A stretch of 30,605 nucleotides of DNA, taken from positions 1 through 30,605 of the IMG/VR virus record IMGVR_UViG_3300028030_000044; one strand, 5' to 3'. Shown here in pieces: positions 23,793-30,371 of this stretch. A program made the translations under genes and the position numbers. The stretch comes from a virus. Positions within the stretch are counted from its first letter, which is position 1; each line of letters starts with the position of its first letter. The notes below the pieces were generated by a model. That model did not search any database. It was not told where the DNA came from and saw only the letters and a list, made by a program, of their open reading frames with translations.

Positions 23793-23876
23793 GACGCTAT
23801 GTTCCAGCGTCCTGGCGGGTGACGCTATGCTCCAGCGTCCTGGCGGGTGACGCCATGTTCCAGCGTCATGGCGAGA
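23793..23876. repeat. Three tandem 28-base repeats, each a hairpin
   Basis: Units at 23793-23820, 23821-23848 and 23849-23876. Each contains GACGCT, a seven-base loop, then AGCGTC (the third has one mismatch in the stem). They stand just left of the bidirectional terminator. The short sequences GTGTCT and AGACAC flank the block. They could be RNA stem-loops at the end of a transcript or an array of binding sites. Confidence 0.85.
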
Positions 23877-23880
23877 CACG

Positions 23881-23910
23881 AAAAGGCCGCCCCGGCAAGG
23901 GCGGCCTTTT
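23881..23910. terminator. Bidirectional intrinsic terminator
   Basis: AAAAGGCCGCCC, loop CGGCAA, GGGCGGCCTTTT: a perfect 12-base stem with A-runs and T-runs on either side, so it should work on both strands. It closes the minus-strand operon that ends at 23995, as a back-up to the hairpin at 23955-23975. Confidence 0.8.
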
Positions 23911-23954
23911 CACAACGCCCATGGATTATCAGATGCGGCGAGCGGAGTCAAGAA

Positions 23955-23975
23955 AGCCCGGCCTTGCGCCGGGCT
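23955..23975 (-). terminator. Intrinsic terminator (minus strand)
   Basis: AGCCCGGC, loop CTTGC, GCCGGGCT. On the minus strand it is followed by TTCTTGAC. It lies 20 bases after the stop of the last gene of the right-hand minus operon. Stem and loop are the mirror counterpart of the terminator at 23425-23447. Confidence 0.7.
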
Positions 23976-23994
23976 CCCATGGATTGTTGCGGCG

Positions 23995-24111
23995 CTACAG
24001 TATCGGGATCAATAGCGCCAGGGTCAAGGCGGCAACTACGGCGGTTTCCCAGCCATGCCACAGCCACGCTGCCAGCGCTCCCGTGGCGAGAATTGCGACG
24101 GCCCGGCTCAT
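23995..24111 (-). CDS. Small membrane protein
   Basis: I chose ATG 24111, which forms ATGA with the stop of the gene upstream; ATG 24117 (two codons more) is also possible. The 38-residue product is almost wholly hydrophobic: AVAILATGALAAWLW and TAVVAALTLALLIPIL, two short membrane-spanning stretches separated by HGWE. No family is recognised. It is the last gene of its operon and is followed by a terminator. A holin-like or small inner-membrane role is conceivable, but it lies far from the lysis cassette. Confidence 0.55.
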   Translation of the reverse strand: MSRAVAILATGALAAWLWHGWETAVVAALTLALLIPIL

Positions 24112-24467
24112 GCGCATGGGCGAATGTTGTTCTGCGCCAGCCAATCCGCATACCATGGCGCAGACACTTCGCACCATCCGTGCGCTTTCAATTCTGCAGA
24201 TGATATTTCACCATCTGCCCATTGGCGGGCGATGCGCAGCATTCTGGCGCAATCCGCGCCATCAAAATCGTCCCGATCAAGAACCAGGCCGTATAAATGC
24301 CCGCCGTCCCATGCGTCTTCGGCTATGTCGACACCCAGGCGCCGCACCTTTCCAGCGCAAATTTCAGCGTTTACCTCATGGCGTTCATCCTTTCCGTGAA
24401 TAGGAGTATACTGGAGCATCCGGCCCTCAATCTCCGCCCATTCCCTTGTGATAGTTATCTTTTTCAC
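24108..24467 (-). CDS. Uncharacterised 119-residue protein
   Basis: The start is GTG 24467 in the leader GGAGACTGAAAAAGTG. The protein is acidic (VDIAEDAWDGGHLYGLVLDRDDFDGADCARM) and opens with a basic beta-like strand (KKITITREWAEIEGRM). No family is recognised. It is coupled to the small membrane protein gene downstream. Confidence 0.55.
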   Translation of the reverse strand: MKKITITREWAEIEGRMLQYTPIHGKDERHEVNAEICAGKVRRLGVDIAEDAWDGGHLYGLVLDRDDFDGADCARMLRIARQWADGEISSAELKAHGWCEVSAPWYADWLAQNNIRPCA

Positions 24468-24471
24468 TTTT

Positions 24472-24801
24472 TCAGTCTCCTGTTTTGATTATTCGTTTGG
24501 CCGCGTGTTGCATGGGGAGCGGGATAAGCTCCGGCGGAAAGGGCTTGCGCGTCCGCACATCGCTGGCGTTCAACCATGCTAGCTGACCGGGGGCATACGC
24601 TACCGCACTGCGCGCCGCCGCCATGGGGCTATACCGGTAATGGCTCACGTCCCGGCCGGTGCGCCGCCCGTCGATATAGACCGCCCGTCCGCCGGACTTA
24701 ACGGACCAGTCTCGCGCCCCCACGATCACGGTCACGTCCGCGCCGCCGGGCGATTCAACCCGCAGGGCGAAATGCCGGACAGGGAAATGATGGATAATCA
24801 T
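24472..24801 (-). CDS. Uncharacterised 109-residue protein
   Basis: The start is ATG 24801, overlapping the previous stop as ATGA. The sequence is basic and beta-rich (HFPVRHFALRVES, GADVTVIVGARDWSV, SGGRAVYIDGRRTGRD), with a more helical C-terminus (PMQHAAKRIIKTGD). No family is recognised. It lies in the small-gene operon controlled from the CtrA-box region. Confidence 0.55.
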   Translation of the reverse strand: MIIHHFPVRHFALRVESPGGADVTVIVGARDWSVKSGGRAVYIDGRRTGRDVSHYRYSPMAAARSAVAYAPGQLAWLNASDVRTRKPFPPELIPLPMQHAAKRIIKTGD

Positions 24802-25580
24802 GCCGCTTGCTCCTTTTCACCCAGCCATTCCTTGACCGCTTCGCGGCCTGCTTCGGATTCGAATCCGTCGCGGAATGCGCTCATCGCGGAGTCGATGTAA
24901 TTGTCACTCACATCCTCGAACGCCTCGCGGACTTCACCCTCCATTTCCTCAATCCACTCTTTCAGATCGTCCGCCAGATCGTCCAGGGCTTTGCCGCGTG
25001 GCACCTGCTGCAGGGCGAAAAGCTGGCGGCGGAGCTCTATCAATTTGTCCGCCTTGCGCGCCGCCACCGCGCCGCGCTGCCTCAGCTCATCATACGTGCG
25101 CGCTTCTTCGGCGTCCTCGCGAGCCATATCATCCCCGGCGCGCACACACTTGTCACGCTCTTCATCATCCCCGAACATGTCACGTCCGCCATAGAACGGG
25201 CGCGACAAGTCAATGACAACATATCTGCCATTGGCCTCGACGTATCCGGGGAAATAAAGGGCGTCCCCGGAGTCCTTCCACCACCGCCCGGCCATCTGGA
25301 AGGCCGCGCCGGTATAGGTTTCGTCATAGAATGCGTCATAGAATGCGTTGGCATACCAGCCGGTGCCGTCTTTGTGAATGTCACGGATCATGGGGTGGCC
25401 CTTCGGCAGGAGAATGAGCTCCGTCCCAGGCGTGCGTCCGATCTTGTCTTGTGGGTGCATCCACCACGCGCGGCCGTCCCAAAGACCGGGGCGCTTCTTC
25501 CCGCTTTTTTCCCACGCTTGCGAAGCGGTGTATCCCCGGCGGCGATACCAGTCATAGCTTTTCGTTTCGTGCGTTTTCAT
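24798..25580 (-). CDS. Uncharacterised 260-residue acidic protein
   Basis: The leader GGGAGACTGAAAAATG precedes the start at 25580. The N-terminal 130 residues are aromatic-rich and possibly beta (YDWYRRRGYTASQAWEKSG, GWYANAFYDAFYDE). The C-terminal half is strongly charged and helical (LADDLKEWIEEMEGEVREAFEDV). No motif of a known enzyme is seen. Its long acidic helices suggest a DNA mimic or a protein-interaction role, which is a guess from composition. Confidence 0.6.
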   Translation of the reverse strand: MKTHETKSYDWYRRRGYTASQAWEKSGKKRPGLWDGRAWWMHPQDKIGRTPGTELILLPKGHPMIRDIHKDGTGWYANAFYDAFYDETYTGAAFQMAGRWWKDSGDALYFPGYVEANGRYVVIDLSRPFYGGRDMFGDDEERDKCVRAGDDMAREDAEEARTYDELRQRGAVAARKADKLIELRRQLFALQQVPRGKALDDLADDLKEWIEEMEGEVREAFEDVSDNYIDSAMSAFRDGFESEAGREAVKEWLGEKEQAA

Positions 25581-25583
25581 TTT

Positions 25584-25862
25584 TCAGTCTCCCGTTTCCA
25601 TTCTGCGAATTTCCTTTTTGAACCCTTTCACCGGGACGGTTTTCGCTCCCAGGAGCTCCGCGAGCTCCCGGCACCGCGCCCGCTCCCGCGCCGTGTGCGG
25701 CTTGCGGCTGATTTTAAGCGCCGTGGAGAGCGATTCCTCGCCCGGCGTGCCCTCCCCATACCACGCGGCAAGAGTCTCGCCCCGCAAGGCGCTATAAGCC
25801 ACAGCTTGCCCCCTTCGCGCGCCGGTCTTGATGATCCGGCAAAGGATGATCGGCTTTTTCAT
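25584..25862 (-). CDS. Uncharacterised basic 92-residue protein
   Basis: The start ATG 25862 stands in the cassette AAAGGAAATTCGGAAAATG and overlaps the previous stop as ATGA. The protein is basic (ARERARCRELAELLG, VKGFKKEIRRMETGD). The N-terminus (IILCRIIKTGARRGQAVAYSAL) is mixed alpha/beta. A nucleic-acid-binding role is possible from charge alone. No family is recognised. Confidence 0.55.
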   Translation of the reverse strand: MKKPIILCRIIKTGARRGQAVAYSALRGETLAAWYGEGTPGEESLSTALKISRKPHTARERARCRELAELLGAKTVPVKGFKKEIRRMETGD

Positions 25863-26143
25863 TTTCCGAATTTCCTTTCAATGATTTCAGTCTCCTGAAT
25901 CTCCGGCCCGTCTGTGACCTCGAAATTCGTGTCCGTCTTGAGATTCACCAATTCCAGCCCGAACGGCATGGGCGTCTCCCCCATCCATGCCGCCAGCGCC
26001 GCCGCGTCCTGGCGGCCAGCATCCGCCAGCACGGCGGCGTCACCCCGAAGAGTCAACTCATGCCAGTGCGCCTCGACGGTGAGCAGGGTCAGCTTTACCG
26101 TTATCCGTTTTCCGTTTTCGCTTTTCGATTCCGGCTTTTTCAT
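25859..26143 (-). CDS. Uncharacterised 94-residue protein
   Basis: I chose ATG 26143 because it carries the AAAGGAAAAGCGGAAAATG cassette; an in-frame ATG at 26200, forming ATGA with the upstream stop, would add 19 residues with a repeated opening (MKTPESNLEKGK, MKKPESKSENGK). The core is beta-rich (ITVKLTLLTVEAHWHELTL) followed by Ala-rich helix. No family is recognised. Confidence 0.55.
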   Translation of the reverse strand: MKKPESKSENGKRITVKLTLLTVEAHWHELTLRGDAAVLADAGRQDAAALAAWMGETPMPFGLELVNLKTDTNFEVTDGPEIQETEIIERKFGK

Positions 26144-26196
26144 TTTCCGCTTTTCCTTTTTCGCTTTTCCTTTTTCAAGATTCGATTCCGGCGTTT

Positions 26197-26856
26197 TCAT
26201 TCGCCGGATTTCATTTCGTCAATGTCCGCCACGGCGGCTCGCGGCACCGGCCTGAGAATCTCCAGGACGCGCTCCAAGGCGTGCAGCCCGGCGAGGCCGT
26301 GCATCGCCATGAAGTCCTGCGCCGCGTATTTGACGGCGGCGGCCCATGGCGCGGTGAAGGGGCGGTTTTCCGCCGCGTCTCGCGTGTCCATGGCCAGTGC
26401 AATGGCGTTCATCAAACAAAGCGCGTCCCTCAAGTATTCCCGCGTGGATTCCGTGGCGTCTGAACGCACCAGATGCTGCGTGGCCCATATCGCCATATTC
26501 AGCTCATTGCGCGCCTCATGCACGCGGACAGGCGCGCCCTCAAACACGGTCAGCACAGCGGCCACGTAGCGCGCGGCGGATTCGAGAGGGGTCTTGGCCC
26601 TGTCCGCGCCCTCTGTGCGCCAGACTTCGGCCCAAACTTTGTCCATCACATCGGGGCAGTCTGTGCAATTTTCGTAATGTTTTTGCCAGTCCATGCCGTC
26701 CGGCACTTCATCCGCCAGCTGCTGCGCCAGCGAGTCGGCGATGGTGTCCACCGCCATGAGATAGGGCTGCGCGTGTGCCGCAGGCAACGGACAGCCCAGC
26801 TGGTTTTCCGGGTCCAGGACCGCAGTCACATAGGTTCTCGCGTCGTCAACAATCAT
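26197..26856 (-). CDS. Uncharacterised 219-residue helical protein, first gene of the operon
   Basis: The start ATG 26856 follows GGGAGAC; the product is helical and acidic, with Ala-rich segments and a Cys pair (HYENCTDCPDVMD, about residues 60-72). No family is recognised. It is the first gene behind the leftward CtrA-box promoter (26892-26923), about 30 bases from the predicted transcription start. Its placement suggests an early or cell-cycle-timed function. Confidence 0.6.
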   Translation of the reverse strand: MIVDDARTYVTAVLDPENQLGCPLPAAHAQPYLMAVDTIADSLAQQLADEVPDGMDWQKHYENCTDCPDVMDKVWAEVWRTEGADRAKTPLESAARYVAAVLTVFEGAPVRVHEARNELNMAIWATQHLVRSDATESTREYLRDALCLMNAIALAMDTRDAAENRPFTAPWAAAVKYAAQDFMAMHGLAGLHALERVLEILRPVPRAAVADIDEMKSGE

Positions 26857-26891
26857 CTCTTTGTCTCCCTGTTGAGGTATTCGCTTTCGGC

Positions 26892-26923
26892 TTTATGCCA
26901 TATAGGTCTTAACAAATAGTTAA
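26892..26923 (-). promoter_or_regulatory. Leftward promoter with CtrA-type box
   Basis: On the minus strand TTAA-CTATTTG-TTAA (26923-26909) is followed after 11 bases by CATAAA (26897-26892). The box is a perfect TTAA-N7-TTAA, the consensus I know for CtrA in Caulobacter. The seven-base spacer is identical to that of the rightward promoter, so the two promoters are inverted copies. Confidence 0.75.
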
Positions 26924-27002
26924 TAATTTTACCAACATTTTATCCATTTTTGATTTTCTCTATCGGGCATGGCGCGGCGCGGCCCGGCGTGGCGTGGTCT
27001 GG

Positions 27003-27096
27003 AGTCCCAATGGCGTCCCCAATGCGGCCGCCGCCGAAGAGTCCCAATGGGCTCCGCAATGCGGCCGCCTTATATAGACAGTCCCGGCAATGCGAA
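27003..27096. repeat. 33-base repeat family, locus 2
   Basis: Units begin at 27003 (AGTCCCAATGG) and 27040, with the cores CCCAATGG and CAATGCGGCCGCC, followed by TATAGAC and GGCAATGCG. Bases 27040-27096 match 23634-23690 with six differences. The two loci flank the small-gene minus operon on either side. Confidence 0.85.
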
Positions 27097-27171
27097 GCGC
27101 CCGGCGCGAGGTTTTGCACGCACCCATGGCGCGCCGCACTGGCGCGTTTTTCCGCCATCCGTTTTCCGGCG

Positions 27172-27361
27172 TTAACCATGTTCGTTTACCATATTCTTTT
27201 ACCCAACGTTAACCATGCGGACGCGACGCGTTAACCATGTCCGTTAACCCAATGTTAACCATACGGAATCCTGCTACGGATTCCGGCAATGGCATTTGCG
27301 GCGCGTCCTGGCGCGATTGTCAAGCGAATTACCGCGACATGCTTAACCCGATATTAACCAT
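27172..27361 (+). promoter_or_regulatory. Array of CtrA half-sites and full sites
   Basis: TTAACCAT occurs exactly at 27172, 27209, 27231, 27255 and 27354, all on the plus strand, with variants TTTACCAT (27185), TTAACCCA (27244) and TTAACCCG (27343). Pairs at 27244-27258 and 27343-27357 form perfect TTAA-N7-TTAA. TTTA-N7-TTAA occurs at 27198-27212. The spacing between starts is repeatedly 11 or 13 bases, about one DNA turn, which favours cooperative binding on one face. Confidence 0.8.
27264..27285. repeat. 8-base inverted repeat carrying two GANTC sites
   Basis: CGGAATCC (27264-27271) and GGATTCCG (27278-27285) are complementary with a six-base loop. Each arm contains a GANTC methylation site (GAATC and GATTC). 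It stands between two groups of CtrA sites. Confidence 0.75.
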
Positions 27362-27381
27362 GTTTCCAGCTTGCGCGCGTG

Positions 27382-27414
27382 TTAACTATTTGTTAATAAT
27401 TCTATATGTATAAA
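27382..27414 (+). promoter_or_regulatory. Rightward promoter with CtrA-type box
   Basis: TTAA-CTATTTG-TTAA (27382-27396) then, after 12 bases, TATAAA (27409-27414), preceded by TG as in an extended -10. The box overlaps the -35 position, as at CtrA-activated promoters. Predicted transcription starts near 27421, with an 80-base leader before the gene at 27501 that holds three GANTC sites (27434, 27464, 27490). Confidence 0.75.
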
Positions 27415-27500
27415 TCCAATAGTGAATAGACGCGAGTCAATCGCGCGAGCCGCCGTTCTGGCGGAATCTCAAACTACAACAGGACACAGGAGTCAAAATC

Positions 27501-29270
27501 ATGAAAACAGTTTTTTCAAACGCCGAATTGGCGCACGTATGGGCGCATCAGGGGCAGGAATACGGGCGCAACGCGCGCGAATCTCTCCATTTCAGCGGGC
27601 CGGAGCTTTTCAGTTATCGGACTCTCATTGGAATGTTGCATGGGGGGCGCGCCTATCTGACAGATACCACTTATTCAATCACCACCACGTCGCACATGGG
27701 CGACTCGCGCCAGGCTGTGTCGCACATGCCGCAAGTCTATGTGCCCGATCTGCACAACCTGTTGCGCGATCCGGAAAAATGGGCGCGCGAAAATTGTGAT
27801 TATGCCCTGGACCTGGCGGGCGGCGCGACGGGGAAATTGGCCGTCAAATCGCTGATTCAGGCATGGGCGCGCACAAACAAACAATGGCGCGATCTGGTCA
27901 ATATCGCCCGCCGCGCCCGCGCGGATCGGAGCGCGGCGGTCAGGGCGGCGCGGCGGCGCGAATTTGATAAAATCCGCGCCGAATTGGCCGAATTGACGTC
28001 CAGTGCGGACGCCGATTTTGCCCCTCGCGATGCTCTGGCGCTCACTGTCCGGGAATGGAACCGTGCGCGCCCGTATTGGCGGCGCGGGCGCATGAATTGG
28101 CTTGACCTGCAATATGAGGCGGAAAAGCTGGCGGAAAGGGAGATGTCTGCTACGAGTCGCGCGCGTGGACTCCGGGCAAAGGCGCGCCGCCTGATCCGCG
28201 AGGGATATGCGCCCGCCCGGCGCTACTCGGACTCCTTTGCGCGCCGTGTCAATGGGGCGATCCGCGAAATGGATCAGATTGCGCGCCGCCGCGCCCGCGC
28301 CTTTGAGGCCGTGGCGCGCTATGCACGTTACGCGCAATATTGCGATACCATGCGCGCCTGGCGCGCCGCGCCGCGATCATGGACACTGAAGGACCTGGAT
28401 TTTTCGCGCCTGGCCGATCTTGAACGCAAATTGCGCACGGCGCGCATGGGCGGCGCACGCAACGCATGGCGCATCCTGGAGGTTCGAGAGGGAATCCGGC
28501 GCGCCTATGACGCCGCCGAATATTACGAATATGAGGCCATGCGCGCGGCGCACCATGTTGAAGGCATGGCCGCCATTGATCCGGATTCATTGCGCTATGG
28601 CGCTACTACGCCGGGCGGAGTTATGGCGGCCGCGCATGGCGCGGAATGGCGTCTGACTCGCCTGGAGACATGGCCGGATGGATTGATTCCGTGCTGGATT
28701 GATCCTGCCATTGTAGCGCGCGCCCGCGCCGTATGGGACAAGGCGGCGGCGCTTGCCCGCCGGGCGCGCATGGCGGAAAAAGCGCAAGAAGCCATGCGTG
28801 ACGCCGAATACAGGGCGGCGCAAGAGATCGCCCGCATTGAGCGCCTTATGCGGCATGAGGCATTTGCCGCCGCATATCCCGATTGGCAGGCATGGGCGGC
28901 GGGATACGCGCGCGACGAGTCATTGGCGCATGATTGCGCGTATGTCGCGCGTGATCTGCCTGGCGCGCGCGATGGAGTCTACGCCGTCTATGCGCGCGGA
29001 AATGAGGTCATCACGTCCGGCGGCGCGCACGCGCCTTTGAAAGCCGCTGTCATGGCATGGCGCAAGGCCGAATGGTGCGCCGATAATAGCCGCGAATGGC
29101 GGCGCAATGGCGAGAGACTCAAGGCTGGATTCTATGAGATTGACCATATTTCCGCCGATGGAACTATCCGCGCCGGATGTCATTTGATCCCGCTCCATGC
29201 CATGCGCACCCTGGCAGATCACCTGAGCTTGACGCGCGGCGCGCCCGCACCGAATAGCGCCGCCGCCTGA
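27501..29270 (+). CDS. Large uncharacterised phage protein (589 residues)
   Basis: The start ATG has GGAGTCAAAATC upstream. The N-terminus (MKTVFSNAELAHVWAHQGQEYGRN, then GPELFSYRTLIGML) resembles the opening of a widespread but unnamed phage protein family, which I recall only from its sequence pattern and cannot verify here. The rest is extremely Arg/Ala-rich (DRSAAVRAARRREFDKI, ARGLRAKARRLIREG) with long predicted helices. The coding sequence is dense in GCGC words and Arg codons CGC, unlike the left arm. The function is unknown. It is the first gene after the CtrA-box promoter, so it may be expressed in a cell-cycle-dependent way. Confidence 0.7.
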   Translation: MKTVFSNAELAHVWAHQGQEYGRNARESLHFSGPELFSYRTLIGMLHGGRAYLTDTTYSITTTSHMGDSRQAVSHMPQVYVPDLHNLLRDPEKWARENCDYALDLAGGATGKLAVKSLIQAWARTNKQWRDLVNIARRARADRSAAVRAARRREFDKIRAELAELTSSADADFAPRDALALTVREWNRARPYWRRGRMNWLDLQYEAEKLAEREMSATSRARGLRAKARRLIREGYAPARRYSDSFARRVNGAIREMDQIARRRARAFEAVARYARYAQYCDTMRAWRAAPRSWTLKDLDFSRLADLERKLRTARMGGARNAWRILEVREGIRRAYDAAEYYEYEAMRAAHHVEGMAAIDPDSLRYGATTPGGVMAAAHGAEWRLTRLETWPDGLIPCWIDPAIVARARAVWDKAAALARRARMAEKAQEAMRDAEYRAAQEIARIERLMRHEAFAAAYPDWQAWAAGYARDESLAHDCAYVARDLPGARDGVYAVYARGNEVITSGGAHAPLKAAVMAWRKAEWCADNSREWRRNGERLKAGFYEIDHISADGTIRAGCHLIPLHAMRTLADHLSLTRGAPAPNSAAA

Positions 29271-29333
29271 TTCCCCAGTCCCATAAGCGGCGCAATCCCG
29301 CCGCGCCCGGCGGAGTCAGAACCGGGCGCGGCA

Positions 29334-29365
29334 TTAACGGTTTATTAGGATTTTGGCGCTATAAC
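29334..29365 (+). promoter_or_regulatory. Promoter with near-perfect CtrA-type box
   Basis: TTAA-CGGTTTA-TTAG (29334-29348), 11 bases, then TATAAC (29360-29365), followed directly by GGAGTC. The element shares its order and spacing with 29780-29811. It leads to the gene at 29398, whose start is reached after a second GGAGTC at 29386-29391. Confidence 0.65.
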
Positions 29366-29397
29366 GGAGTCAGGATCAATCAAAAGGAGTCACTATC

Positions 29398-29712
29398 ATG
29401 TTTTTTGTTCTGGAAAATGAACGCGGATTTTGTAATACGGCGCGCGCTACGGCGTGGGAAACGCGCGAGGCGGCGGAAAATTACGCCGCCGATCTGAGCC
29501 GGAAATACGAAATCACGCGCGACACGCGGCGGGTAACATTGCATTTGCGCTATTGGATTCCTGACAAAAATCGAATCAATAAACCACGCCCCTCCATGCG
29601 CGATGAAGCCTGGCGTATCGTCAATCACGGTAATGTCGCCGTGCCTGAATATATAGGCGAAATCATGGTTAGCGACTCACCAACCCATCAGCGCCTCTAT
29701 AGCGGCAAATAA
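29398..29712 (+). CDS. Uncharacterised 104-residue protein
   Basis: The start ATG 29398 has GGAGTCACTATC upstream. The protein opens with MFFVLENERGFCNTARATA and contains a Thr/Arg-rich beta part (DTRRVTLHLRYWIPD). It has no recognised domain. Codon use favours CGC and GCG, like its neighbours. Function unknown. Confidence 0.65.
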   Translation: MFFVLENERGFCNTARATAWETREAAENYAADLSRKYEITRDTRRVTLHLRYWIPDKNRINKPRPSMRDEAWRIVNHGNVAVPEYIGEIMVSDSPTHQRLYSGK

Positions 29713-29779
29713 TAGCGCTCCGCCAGACTCGCCGCGCCTGTCCGGAGTCCTGTCCGGCGGCGCGGCATTTTTTCCGGCG

Positions 29780-29811
29780 TTAACGATTCTTTAACGTTTC
29801 ACGCGTATAAC
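29780..29811 (+). promoter_or_regulatory. Promoter with perfect CtrA-type box containing a GANTC site
   Basis: TTAA-CGATTCT-TTAA (29780-29794), 11 bases, then TATAAC (29806-29811) and GGAGTCAGG. The box is perfect, and its seven-base spacer carries GATTC, a site for GANTC methylation. It leads to the gene at 29847 behind a second GGGAGTC. Confidence 0.72.
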
Positions 29812-29846
29812 GGAGTCAGGATAAATCAAACACGGGAGTCAAAATC

Positions 29847-30131
29847 ATGAACAATCGTCTTGCAACAGCTGCAAACACGCTGAAAAATCGCGCGCACGTG
29901 TTTAATCGCGTGTCCGCACTGCCGGAAAAAGAGCACCTCGCAATCTATGGCGCGTGCGAATCCATCCGCCTTGCGGCCATGGACGCGGACAGAGAATCCA
30001 ACGTGAATCGGATTGTTTCCGCCCTGGACGTGATCCGCGCCCATATGTGCGCGCCGCATGTTGCGCGCGTCATGGCGGCGGCCGCGGACGTGTTGAATTG
30101 CGTCATGTATGAGATGGAATCCGCCGCATGA
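29847..30131 (+). CDS. Uncharacterised 94-residue helical protein
   Basis: The start ATG 29847 has GGGAGTCAAAATC upstream. Predicted helical throughout (KNRAHVFNRVSALPEKEHL, RESNVNRIVSALDVIRAHM). There are several Ala-rich stretches and no recognised motif. Coupled by ATGA to a 52-residue gene. Function unknown. Confidence 0.65.
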   Translation: MNNRLATAANTLKNRAHVFNRVSALPEKEHLAIYGACESIRLAAMDADRESNVNRIVSALDVIRAHMCAPHVARVMAAAADVLNCVMYEMESAA

Positions 30132-30286
30132 ACGCCGCGCCGGACATTTGCGGCGCGGCCGTTCTGGCGGCGCTAACATTCATGGCGCGTGAGATCGCAA
30201 AAATCGAATGGTTCGGCCGATTGAATCTCGCTCAGTATGACGCGCGCACATTTGACTCCATCATGGATAACTACATGCCAGATTGA
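30128..30286 (+). CDS. Uncharacterised 52-residue protein
   Basis: The ATG at 30128 overlaps the previous stop as ATGA, and the frame ends in TGA at 30284-30286. The product begins MNAAPDICGAAVLAALTFMA and has a Tyr/Asp-rich end (QYDARTFDSIMDNYMPD). The coupling and the same GCG-rich codon use as the neighbours argue that it is a real small gene. No family is recognised. Confidence 0.6.
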   Translation: MNAAPDICGAAVLAALTFMAREIAKIEWFGRLNLAQYDARTFDSIMDNYMPD

Positions 30287-30312
30287 TTGACTCCCTGTCT
30301 GGCGTGACAGGA

Positions 30313-30343
30313 CGCACGGCCGCCGGACATGGCGCGCCGTGCG
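30313..30343 (+). terminator. Possible terminator
   Basis: CGCACGGC (30313-30320) pairs with GCCGTGCG (30336-30343) over a 15-base loop. It is followed by TTTCTATG, a weak T-run, and lies 27 bases after the last stop codon. Confidence 0.4.
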
Positions 30344-30371
30344 TTTCTATGTCCGCCCCATGGCATGGTCT

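Noticed and set aside
24798-25580. DNA-mimic anti-restriction or anti-CRISPR protein
   Set aside because: The protein is acidic with charged helices, but no anti-restriction family motif is visible and no supporting gene is nearby, so no such function is assigned.
26940-27179. Minus-strand open frame of 79 codons in the divergent region
   Set aside because: It lies across the repeat family and the CtrA half-sites, lacks a ribosome-binding site, and shows repeat-derived composition only.
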